Source: Campylobacter showae (GTDB lineage Bacteria > Campylobacterota > Campylobacteria > Campylobacterales > Campylobacteraceae). Taken from it: 64,000 nucleotides of DNA. Shown here in pieces: positions 28,850-36,504 of this stretch (the stretch's first letter is position 1; every line of letters begins with the position of its first letter). The notes under the pieces are model-generated. The model saw nothing but the letters and a program-made list of their open reading frames with translations. It was not told the origin of the DNA and did not search any database. The stretch covers positions 248,001 through 312,000 of the forward strand of contig NZ_UWOK01000001.1 of NCBI RefSeq assembly GCF_900573985.1, in the 5' to 3' direction. A program made the translations under genes and the position numbers.

Positions 28850-28975
28850 GCTGAAGTATTTTGAGATGATTTTTGGGGTTGCGTAGATAAAATTTAGCGT
28901 AGGCTGGATAGATAGTCCGCCGAGCTAAATTTTAGCCAGCTCCGCAAAAAGCGCTCAAAAGACGAAGCGCAAAAA
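28850..28975 (+). repeat. Dispersed structured element, copy C (subtype I)
   Basis: Outer stem TTTTGAG (28859-28865) with CTCAAAA (28954-28960). The inner stem TAAAATTTAGC (28888-28898) pairs perfectly with GCTAAATTTTA (28924-28934) over 11 bp, and the apical part has GGC/GCC and GGA/TCC pairs. It is nearly the same as copy D at 48075-48205, which is inverted. It ends about ten bases before the nifU start codon and so lies in its leader. Confidence 0.7.
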
Positions 28976-28984
28976 AGGAATAAA

Positions 28985-29977
28985 ATGGCAAAAAATAATC
29001 TAATAGGCGGTTCGATTTGGGATGAGTATTCTCAAAACGTCCAAAACCGCATGAACAATCCCAAATTTATGGGTGAGATAACGCAGGACGAGGCAAAAGC
29101 AAGAGGCGGCAAGCTTATCGTGGCGGATTTTGGCGCGGAGAGTTGCGGCGACGCAGTGAGGCTGTATTGGCTCGTGGATGAGAAAACCGACCGCATCATG
29201 GACGCTAAATTTAAGAGCTTTGGCTGCGGTACGGCGGTGGCTAGCTCAGATACGATGGCTGAGCTTTGCATCGGCAAGACCGTGGACGAAGCGGTCAAAA
29301 TCACAAACATCGACGTAGAAAAAGCCATGCGCGATACCCCAGACGTCCCAGCCGTTCCGCCGCAAAAGATGCACTGTTCGGTCATGGCCTACGACGTCAT
29401 TAAGGCCGCGGCGGCGCAGTACAAGGGCGTAGATCCGGAGCATTTCGAGGACGAGATCATCGTGTGCGAGTGCGCGCGCGTGAGCCTAGGCACGATCAAA
29501 GAGGTCATCCGCCTAAACGATCTACACACGGTCGAGGAGATCACGCAATACACCAAAGCAGGCGCCTTTTGCAAGTCCTGCGTGCGCCCGGGCGGACACG
29601 AAAAGCGCGAGTATTATCTCGTCGATATCCTCGCAGACACCAGAGCCGAGATGGAACAGGAGAAAAAGCAAGCCGTCATCGACGCACAGGTTTCGGGCAA
29701 ATTTGATGACGTGAGCTTTGAGAGCATGACCGTCGTGGGTCAGCTAAAGGCCATCGAGAGCGTCATAGATAGAGATATTCGCCCGATGCTGATGATGGAC
29801 GGCGGTAATATGGAAATCCTCGATTTGCAAAAAGACGCCGAGGGTAAATTTGACGTCTATATAAGATATATGGGTGCTTGCAGCGGCTGCACGAGCGGTG
29901 CGACCGGCACGCTATATGCGATCGAAAACGTGCTTCAAGAAAACCTCAGCCCAAATATCCGCGTCCTACCTATCTGA
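28985..29977 (+). CDS. nifU: Fe-S cluster scaffold NifU
   Basis: 330 residues with the full three-part NifU plan. An IscU-like scaffold is at about 1-130 (cysteines in FGCGTAVASSD and KMHCSVMA). A central Bfd-like 2Fe-2S domain follows (CECARVSLGTIKE...CKSC), and a C-terminal NifU domain carries the CSGC motif (GACSGCTSGATGTL). It receives sulfur from NifS and passes clusters to apo-proteins. AAAAAAGGA precedes the ATG. Two dispersed elements separate it from nifS. Confidence 0.95.
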   Translation: MAKNNLIGGSIWDEYSQNVQNRMNNPKFMGEITQDEAKARGGKLIVADFGAESCGDAVRLYWLVDEKTDRIMDAKFKSFGCGTAVASSDTMAELCIGKTVDEAVKITNIDVEKAMRDTPDVPAVPPQKMHCSVMAYDVIKAAAAQYKGVDPEHFEDEIIVCECARVSLGTIKEVIRLNDLHTVEEITQYTKAGAFCKSCVRPGGHEKREYYLVDILADTRAEMEQEKKQAVIDAQVSGKFDDVSFESMTVVGQLKAIESVIDRDIRPMLMMDGGNMEILDLQKDAEGKFDVYIRYMGACSGCTSGATGTLYAIENVLQENLSPNIRVLPI

Positions 29978-30295
29978 TCTGCTTTAGACGGCAAATTTGA
30001 CGCGGCTTAGGGCTCAAATTTGCATTAAATTCGGGCGGTTAAATTTAGCCGCCCTGCTCTATTTTCACTCAAATTTACCCCAAAACCCATTTGCCCCGAA
30101 TTCCAATTTACGAAATTAATTTTTTCTACTTCATTTATCAAAATACCTAAAATTCCGATAATCGTTAATGTATGCGTTTTTAGTAATAAAGTTGTATTTT
30201 TGCATATTTGTTTTTTAAGTTTTATGAAAGTATAAGTTGTTAATATTCGCTCAGATTTTAATACGAAATCAAATTTAATCACAAAGGAAAACATA
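29978..30295. other. AT-rich leader region before the molbindin gene
   Basis: A 318-base gap. The first half is AAATTT-rich and the last 170 bases are very A/T-rich, probably holding the promoter of the molbindin gene. AAGGAAAA precedes its ATG. No clear operator was recognised. Confidence 0.5.
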
Positions 30296-30715
30296 ATGTT
30301 TAGCGCAAGAAATCAACTGTCAGCACAAATCACAGAGGTAAGAGAGGGAGCGGTAAACTCTCTAGTAGTAGCAAAGCTACAAGGTGGAGAGACTGTAAAA
30401 GCAACCGTAACCGTAGATAGCCAAAAGGCTCTAGATCTAGTAGCGGGTAAAAAGGTAGTTTATCTATTTAAAGCTTCTTCTATCATAGTAGCTAAAGGCG
30501 AGAACGGTCTAAAACTAAGCGCTACTAACCAACTAAAAGGTAAGGTAGTAAAAGTAGTAGAGGGTGCGGTAAACGCTGAAGTAGATATCGAGATAGCTGG
30601 CGGAGATAAGCTAAGCGCTATCATCACTAACGAGTCTGCTAAAAACCTAGCTCTAAAAGCAGGTGATGAAGTAACTGCTATCATCAAAGCTAGCCATATT
30701 ATTATAGGTGCTTAA
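30296..30715 (+). CDS. mop: Molbindin (two TOBE/Mop domains)
   Basis: 139 residues made of two tandem Mop repeats of about 68 residues, each starting SARNQLSAQITEVREGAVN or SATNQLKGKVVKVVEGAVN and ending KASxIIxA. Such molbindins bind molybdate or tungstate in the cytoplasm, for storage or buffering. The gene stands alone, with a hairpin after it. Its codon use (TA- and AAAG-rich) looks like that of a highly expressed gene. No ABC transporter for molybdate is adjacent. Confidence 0.88.
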   Translation: MFSARNQLSAQITEVREGAVNSLVVAKLQGGETVKATVTVDSQKALDLVAGKKVVYLFKASSIIVAKGENGLKLSATNQLKGKVVKVVEGAVNAEVDIEIAGGDKLSAIITNESAKNLALKAGDEVTAIIKASHIIIGA

Positions 30716-30725
30716 TTCTTTCAGT

Positions 30726-30749
30726 AGCGAGCGTTTTATGGCGCTCGCT
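30726..30749. terminator. Hairpin after the molbindin gene
   Basis: AGCGAGCG (30726-30733) and CGCTCGCT (30742-30749) form a perfect 8-bp stem with an eight-base loop. Only a weak T-run follows, so terminator function is probable but not certain. Confidence 0.6.
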
Positions 30750-30875
30750 ATTTAAAATTTGATCCAAATTTATATCGCTTAACCCAAAATACTAAATTTA
30801 TCCGCTCAAATTTAACCCCTGTTTTGTCTGATTTAGCGCTTGTTTGCTCTTTATTTTTTCTTAAATATTTTGATA

Positions 30876-30904
30876 TATAATTCGCCTAATCATTATCAAT
30901 ATTA
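30876..30904 (+). promoter_or_regulatory. Promoter -10 and Fur box of the TonB receptor gene
   Basis: TATAAT (30876-30881) is followed at once by CTAATCATTATCAATATT, which resembles the Fur consensus GATAATGATTATCATTATC. Fur with iron would block transcription start here. It lies just before the AAGGAG ribosome binding site. Confidence 0.7.
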
Positions 30905-30915
30905 AGGAGAAAATT

Positions 30916-33171
30916 TTGAACGCTCAATGCAAATTTGTAGGTTTATCTATGTGCCTTGCTTGCTCACTCTACGCAGTCGATGCGAACCTCGGCGAGGTGA
31001 CCGCCTACGGTAAAACAGACATCTCAGCCACCGAGGGTACGGGCTCATATACGACGCAAAACATGAACACTGCGACGGGTCTTGATTTAACTATCCGCGA
31101 AACGCCGCAAACCGTCACCATTATCCCCGATCAGCTCGTTAAAGATCTAAATTTAAACGACGTAGATAAGGCGCTAAGCTATGCGCCGGGCATTACGACT
31201 ACGAGCAGGTTTGGCATGAATCTACCGATGTCTAGAGGCTTTAACATCGATAACATCCAAGAAGACGGCATGCAGTCCACCACCGCGCTTGCTGCGCAGG
31301 GGCTCTATGGCCAGTCCAAAGAGCATACCGACATGGCGTTTTATGACCGCGTGGAGGTACTTCGCGGCGTGGCGGGTCTGACACAGAGTAACGGCGAGCC
31401 CGGCGGCACGATAAATTTAGCTAGAAAGCGTCCGCAAAAGACGTTCGGAGCAAATTTATCCCTAGGTATAGGCAGCTGGGATACATACCGTAGCGTAGCA
31501 GACGTGACGGGCGGGCTAAACTCCGACGGCTCCGTCCGAGGCAGAGTAATCGGCACTCTTGGCAAGGATGGGTCGTTTAGGGATATGAAAGGCAACAAAA
31601 GAGGCGCAGTCTCTGCGATGATAGAAACCGACATAGGCGACTCCACGAACGCGCTTGCCGGGATAATCTACCAAAAAAGTAGAGGCGTCTACGATCCGTT
31701 TGGCGTACCGGTTGTAGGCAAGAATGGCGAGGAGTTAAATTTAAACCGCAAAACGACCTTTATATCAGACTGGAGTCGCGCGATCTACGAAAAATATAAC
31801 CTATTTTTAGATCTTGAGCACTATTTTAACGACAGCATCAAGGCTTATGCCAAATTTAACTATACCGATAGCAAAAGCACTCTCAAATTCGGCGGCTGGC
31901 ACGGAGTAAATCGCGATCCGATTACCAGATATATCGGCTACGACAGATACTACAACGCAAGTAAAGAATTTAGCTTTAAAACCGGTATCGACGCAAACTA
32001 TGATTTATTTGGTCAAAATCACGACTTTTTCACCAGCATTACGATGTCTCGCGAGACCTTCACGCAGCACGACAGAGATGTATTTACGGGCGCGGCAAAT
32101 CTCACCTATAATACCTTCAACAAAGGCCTCATAAATAACGAACCAAACTGGGGAGATATGACGGCTCTTTGCGCGCTGGGTACCAACTGCTACAATCTAC
32201 ACTATAACACTAAAATTTACCAACAAATGTTTACGATCGGCACTAGGTATAACTTTAGCGACGACTGGCATTTACTCCTTGGCGCTAGATACTCGTGGTT
32301 AAAGAGAAATAGCACTACCGATAACTACCGCCGAGGCACGCATACGGTCGCGCAAGAGGTCAAAAAGCACAAACTAACGCCGTATATCGGCCTTACGTGG
32401 GATTTTGCCAGAGATCACTCGCTGTACGCCAGCTACACCGAGATATATAAGCCCCAAACTGCTACCGATAGAAATGACGAGATACTGAAGCCTATCGTGG
32501 GCTACAACGCCGAGATCGGTCTAAAGTCCGAGTTTTTTGACGGCGCGCTAAACACGACTGTAGCGCTGTTTCAGATCGAGCAAGAAAATCGCGCGATACA
32601 AGACTACGAGTACTACGTCGCCACGAATAAAAACAGAAGCGTAGCCGAGGGTAAAGTACGAAGCCGCGGCCTTGATATCGAAGCAAACGGCGCGATCACC
32701 GATAGATGGAAAATTTTCGGCGGATATACGTATAATAAAAGCGAATACATGAAAGACGAAACGCACAATCCTACAAGTGTCGACTACCGCAAAGGCGCAA
32801 ATGCTAAGCCTTGGATACCAAAACATATTGTCAAGGTCTACACAAGCTACGAGCTGCCTCTAGTCGCGCAGCAAAAGCTAGTCTTTGGCACGGGCGTACG
32901 CTATCAGACCAAGACCAACAACATGTACTCAAGATACAATATCACGACCGGCGCGTATTATCCGGCTAACGACATCCCGGACCAAAAGGCCTACGCGCTA
33001 TGGGATGCGAATATCGCGTATTATTACGACAAGCACTTTAACGTAAATTTATCCGTCAAAAACATAACCGACGAGAAGTATTTTATCAATCAAAATAACC
33101 GCGTGGCCGGACAAAATAACTTCTACGGTGAGCCTAGGAACTTTATGGTGACGTTTAATTACGCATACTAA
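30916..33171 (+). CDS. TonB-dependent siderophore receptor
   Basis: 751 residues with a TTG start behind AAGGAG. A short signal peptide is followed by the plug domain (PQTVTIIPDQLV, GVAGLTQSNGEPGGTINL) and a 22-strand barrel ending in an aromatic residue (FMVTFNYAY). It resembles the FhuE/FpvA/FoxA class for ferric hydroxamate-type siderophores, though the ligand cannot be read. The Fur box upstream indicates iron repression. The next plus-strand gene is a YddA-like ABC protein. Confidence 0.9.
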   Translation: MNAQCKFVGLSMCLACSLYAVDANLGEVTAYGKTDISATEGTGSYTTQNMNTATGLDLTIRETPQTVTIIPDQLVKDLNLNDVDKALSYAPGITTTSRFGMNLPMSRGFNIDNIQEDGMQSTTALAAQGLYGQSKEHTDMAFYDRVEVLRGVAGLTQSNGEPGGTINLARKRPQKTFGANLSLGIGSWDTYRSVADVTGGLNSDGSVRGRVIGTLGKDGSFRDMKGNKRGAVSAMIETDIGDSTNALAGIIYQKSRGVYDPFGVPVVGKNGEELNLNRKTTFISDWSRAIYEKYNLFLDLEHYFNDSIKAYAKFNYTDSKSTLKFGGWHGVNRDPITRYIGYDRYYNASKEFSFKTGIDANYDLFGQNHDFFTSITMSRETFTQHDRDVFTGAANLTYNTFNKGLINNEPNWGDMTALCALGTNCYNLHYNTKIYQQMFTIGTRYNFSDDWHLLLGARYSWLKRNSTTDNYRRGTHTVAQEVKKHKLTPYIGLTWDFARDHSLYASYTEIYKPQTATDRNDEILKPIVGYNAEIGLKSEFFDGALNTTVALFQIEQENRAIQDYEYYVATNKNRSVAEGKVRSRGLDIEANGAITDRWKIFGGYTYNKSEYMKDETHNPTSVDYRKGANAKPWIPKHIVKVYTSYELPLVAQQKLVFGTGVRYQTKTNNMYSRYNITTGAYYPANDIPDQKAYALWDANIAYYYDKHFNVNLSVKNITDEKYFINQNNRVAGQNNFYGEPRNFMVTFNYAY

Positions 33172-33206
33172 TCAGGCTATTGCGCACCTGCTTTTCGGAC
33201 TTAGCT

Positions 33207-33235
33207 AGGCTCGTAAAATTTATAAATACGAGCCT
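33207..33235. terminator. Hairpin after the TonB receptor gene
   Basis: AGGCTCGTA (33207-33215) and TACGAGCCT (33227-33235) pair perfectly over 9 bp with an 11-base A/T loop. There is no T-run, so this may be a weak terminator or a transcript-end hairpin. Confidence 0.5.
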
Positions 33236-33433
33236 CTAGCGTAAATTTGTCTTGCTTATTTACGGAGCTAAATTTGCTCAAATTTAACCTTTCTCGGCTT
33301 GCGGAATACGAATTTACTCGTCCGTAAAGCGCGATTAAATTTGCGGTAAAATTCGAAAGATAAATTTCTGCGCAAAAGTCATAATGCGCCGTCAAGCAAG
33401 GCAGACGAACATAAAATTAAAAAAAGGCTAAAT

Positions 33434-35200
33434 TTGCAAATTTTAAAGAAATTTTTCATCATCGCGGGTTGGTTTTGGACGGGCAAGCGCTCGCTAACGG
33501 CGTGGGCGATGCTGGTCGTGACGCTGGGAGCTAGCCTAGCCATCGTCAAAGTCGCGACGCTAATGAACGCATGGGATAAAAAATTTTATGACGCGATCGA
33601 AAAATTTGAAAAAGATCTCATGCTCCCGCTTGTGGGCGAATTTCTCGTCTATACCGCCGTTATCGTGCTTTTTATCGTGATCGGAAACTGGTTTAAAAAG
33701 CTACTCGTAATCTCGTGGCGCAAAAGTCTAAGCGAAGAGATGGAAAATTTATGGCTAAAAAACGCAAATTTTTACCGCTTATCCGCGGTCGCGGGCTTTG
33801 ATAACCCGGACCAGCGTATCGCCGAGGACAGCCTCCTGCTCGCCGACAAAAGCGTAAATCTAATAAAATCCATGGTTTACAACCTTTCCAAGCTTTTTGC
33901 CTTCACCTTTATCCTCTGGGAAGCATCAAAGGTACTGCACTTTAGCGCGTTTGGACTCGAGTTTGCGCTGGAGGGCTTTTTGGTCTACGTCGCGCTCATC
34001 TATACGCTCATTAGCTCGCTAATCACGCACCTCATAGGCCGCAGCCTAAAGCGCCTAAACTACGAAAAACAGCAGGTTGAGGCCGACTACCGCGCAAATT
34101 TGCTCATCACTCGCGAAAATGCCGAAGCCGTCGCGCTGATGAATGGTGCCGGCGCTGAAAAATCGCGCTTTAGAGCGAGCTTTAGCGAGGTCGTGCGCAA
34201 CTGGCGCGTCATCATGAACACCGAGTTTCGCCTCGAGTGCTTTTCGGCAAGCTATCTAAAGGTCACGAATCTCATCCCGATTTTCGCCTGCTTGCCCCTT
34301 TACTTTGCGCACGCGATGACATTTGGCGATATGATGCGGGCGCGCTCGGCGTTTTATAGCGTGCAGGACGGCTTTGCGTGGTTTATGGACTATTATAAAC
34401 AGATCATGGAGTGGGCAGCAAGCGTAGAGCGCGTGTATAAATTCATCGAGATCGCGCAGGCAGCGGACTCCAAGGTCAAATTTGGCGCTAAAATTAGAGA
34501 GCAAAACAGCAACCTTGACGGAGTGAACGAATCCGCCCAGGCAACGGCGGCAAATTTGGCACAAGATAAATTTAAGAGCGTTAAATTTGACGAGAACTGC
34601 GAACAAAACGAGCTAAGGTGTACAGATTTACAAATTTTTACCCCGAGCGGCGAAAGGTTGGTTTGCGGGTTAAATTTGAGCGTAAAAAGCGGCGAATGGG
34701 TGCTGCTACGCGGAGCTAGCGGAACGGGCAAAAGCAGCGTATTTAGGTATATCGCGGGCATCTGGGGTCACGGCTCGGGCGAGGTTTGCGTACCGTGCGG
34801 GACTATGAGCGTACCGCAAAAGCCGTTTTTAGCGCGCATGAGTCTAAGGCGGCTTATCGCGTATCCTAGCGATTTGCAAGGCGCCGATGCCGATTTTGAG
34901 GGGATTTTACGGCGCGTACGGCTAGAGAAATTTATCTTTGAGCTAGACGAAGTTAAAGACTGGGGCAAGATTTTAAGCGGCGGCGAAGCGCAAAGGCTTG
35001 CGTTTGCGAGGGTTTATTTTGCTAGGCCTGCATTTTTACTGCTTGACGAGGCCACTTCGGCGCTTGATGGCGCACTGGCAAAAGAGCTTCTTGTTAATCT
35101 CAAGCGCGACTTTCCGAGTCTTGGCGTGCTGATGATTACGCACCAAGAGGAGCTTAAATTTATCTTTGACAAGGTTATCGATATCGGCTTTGGCAAGTGA
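33434..35200 (+). CDS. YddA/SbmA-type ABC transporter, fused permease and ATPase
   Basis: 588 residues, TTG start with AAGG six bases upstream. The N-terminal half has about five membrane helices of the ABC_membrane_2 type (SbmA/BacA/YddA/ABCD). The C-terminal ATPase has Walker A GASGTGKSS, signature LSGGEAQR and Walker B LLLDEATSALD. A linker of about 50 residues is unusually Asn/Ala/Gln-rich. The family moves peptides, cobalamin or siderophores. Its place after a Fur-boxed receptor suggests a role in iron or siderophore handling, which is inference. Confidence 0.82.
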   Translation: MQILKKFFIIAGWFWTGKRSLTAWAMLVVTLGASLAIVKVATLMNAWDKKFYDAIEKFEKDLMLPLVGEFLVYTAVIVLFIVIGNWFKKLLVISWRKSLSEEMENLWLKNANFYRLSAVAGFDNPDQRIAEDSLLLADKSVNLIKSMVYNLSKLFAFTFILWEASKVLHFSAFGLEFALEGFLVYVALIYTLISSLITHLIGRSLKRLNYEKQQVEADYRANLLITRENAEAVALMNGAGAEKSRFRASFSEVVRNWRVIMNTEFRLECFSASYLKVTNLIPIFACLPLYFAHAMTFGDMMRARSAFYSVQDGFAWFMDYYKQIMEWAASVERVYKFIEIAQAADSKVKFGAKIREQNSNLDGVNESAQATAANLAQDKFKSVKFDENCEQNELRCTDLQIFTPSGERLVCGLNLSVKSGEWVLLRGASGTGKSSVFRYIAGIWGHGSGEVCVPCGTMSVPQKPFLARMSLRRLIAYPSDLQGADADFEGILRRVRLEKFIFELDEVKDWGKILSGGEAQRLAFARVYFARPAFLLLDEATSALDGALAKELLVNLKRDFPSLGVLMITHQEELKFIFDKVIDIGFGK

Positions 35201-35272
35201 AATTTCAAATTTGCCCTCAAATTTACGCGACAAAATGCAAATCGTTTCGTTAAGTTAAAAGCGAAATTTAGC

Positions 35273-35770
35273 CTAAACGGTCTCCCAAAATCTTGGCTTC
35301 GTTTTGATCGCGTCCTGATTTTTCTCTCGTAAAATTTGCAAAAACTCTTTAAAATTCGGCATAAAAATCGAAACGGCGGGCGCGAATTTATATTCGGCCG
35401 AACCGTCTTGCTCAAACTCGTCCGCAAAACAAATCCGCCAAATTCTAGCGCTATTGATGCGCGTTTTCGTGCCCTCAAGCGCTAAAATTTGCTCAAATTT
35501 ATACCTCGCCGCAAGCTCCTGCCCTCTAAAAACGTAGATGTAGTTTTGATCAAACCAAAGGTTCTCGTATGAGATGAAAAACCTCTCCAACCAAAGCAAA
35601 AACGGCCGCACGGAAAGCCTTTTTATTGCGCCCTCTTCGCCGATTTCGTTTACGGCGGCGAGTTGGCGTCGGCTAAGTTTGCTAGGGTTGCGCCAAAATA
35701 TCGTCCAAGCAATCCCGCCAAAAAGCAAGATGTTAAAAGTTATGATTAAAATTTCGGTTATTTTTAAAAT
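35273..35770 (-). CDS. Unknown small membrane protein; start uncertain (possible ATT)
   Basis: The frame gives 151 residues from a TTG at 35728, but that start cuts a hydrophobic helix in two and has no ribosome binding site. Upstream the frame continues without a stop through ILKITEILIITFNIL to an ATT at 35768-35770, which is preceded at five bases by AAAGGA. A rare ATT start would give 165 residues and a full N-terminal helix. The rest is soluble with mixed beta pattern (YIYVFRGQELAARYKFEQI), possibly PH-like. Family not recognised. Confidence 0.55.
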   Translation of the reverse strand: MLKITEILIITFNILLFGGIAWTIFWRNPSKLSRRQLAAVNEIGEEGAIKRLSVRPFLLWLERFFISYENLWFDQNYIYVFRGQELAARYKFEQILALEGTKTRINSARIWRICFADEFEQDGSAEYKFAPAVSIFMPNFKEFLQILREKNQDAIKTKPRFWETV

Positions 35771-35822
35771 TTGAGTCCTTTCAAAAATGCAAATTTAACC
35801 CCTGCGTCGCTTGCGGCCAAGC

Positions 35823-36353
35823 TTAAGCCGCATTTTTACCACCGTTAAATTTAGCGCCTTTAAATTTGAGTTCGCCGCAAAATCTCTTGCCAAATTTCGC
35901 CTCGACTATAAGAACTAGCACGAAAAATATCTTTTCGTCGTTTAAAAAAGCGATTTGGCGCAAAGTTTGATCGGCACCGTTAAATTTGACGCCGTTTTCG
36001 CGCAAGGTGCGGCAAAACTCAGTCTCGTCAAAACCAAGCCTTTGCGAGATCTCAGCGATCGTATAGGGCTCGAGCGATGCGATGATGCGGTCCATGTTGC
36101 ACATGCTCGGGTTTTTGCGGCGAGTGACGACGTCTATGAATTCATTTGCGAGTTTGATGAGCTTTTTTTTGCGATTTATCACGTGCAAAACGGCCGCGAG
36201 CGCAACCAAAAAGCCCGCGAATTTATGTGCGCCCATCCAAAATTCGCCGTACTCTCCGAGCGCGAAATTTACCCCCGAAAACGCGAGCAGACAAAGTCCC
36301 AAAATCAGCATGCAAATGAGGCAAAATTTATAAACGATCTCAAATTTAAACAT
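35823..36353 (-). CDS. Unknown protein with DUF4405-like membrane domain
   Basis: 176 residues. Two membrane helices at about 10-60 include a His (GAHKFAGFLVALAAVLHVINR) of the kind that can bind haem in DUF4405 and cytochrome b-like proteins. The middle region (PYTIAEISQRLGFDETEFCRTLRENGV) looks like a helix-turn-helix-type element. It is divergent from the NO reductase gene with a 151-base gap, so the two may share regulation. A redox or NO-related role is only inference. Confidence 0.6.
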   Translation of the reverse strand: MFKFEIVYKFCLICMLILGLCLLAFSGVNFALGEYGEFWMGAHKFAGFLVALAAVLHVINRKKKLIKLANEFIDVVTRRKNPSMCNMDRIIASLEPYTIAEISQRLGFDETEFCRTLRENGVKFNGADQTLRQIAFLNDEKIFFVLVLIVEAKFGKRFCGELKFKGAKFNGGKNAA

Positions 36354-36465
36354 AAAATCCCCTAAAATATATTTTTGAAATTATACATTTTTTAATATAA
36401 GGCATATTTTAAGGACAAATTTAATCCTTTTATTGATATACATCATTTTTGCGAAAATTTATTTT

Positions 36466-36480
36466 GGATAAACTTTATCC
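36466..36480. promoter_or_regulatory. GGATAAA-C-TTTATCC palindrome before the NO reductase gene
   Basis: A perfect 15-base palindrome 24 bases before the ATG. It matches the GGATA-N5-TATCC arrangement found 19 bases before nifS. It probably binds a dimeric regulator responding to NO or Fe-S status. Confidence 0.65.
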
Positions 36481-36504
36481 GAATTTTTCAAAAGGAGACA
36501 AAGT

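Noticed and set aside
28838..28980. Element C as an insertion sequence remnant
   Set aside because: No transposase fragment and no terminal inverted repeats of an IS type; nested stems fit a structured element better.
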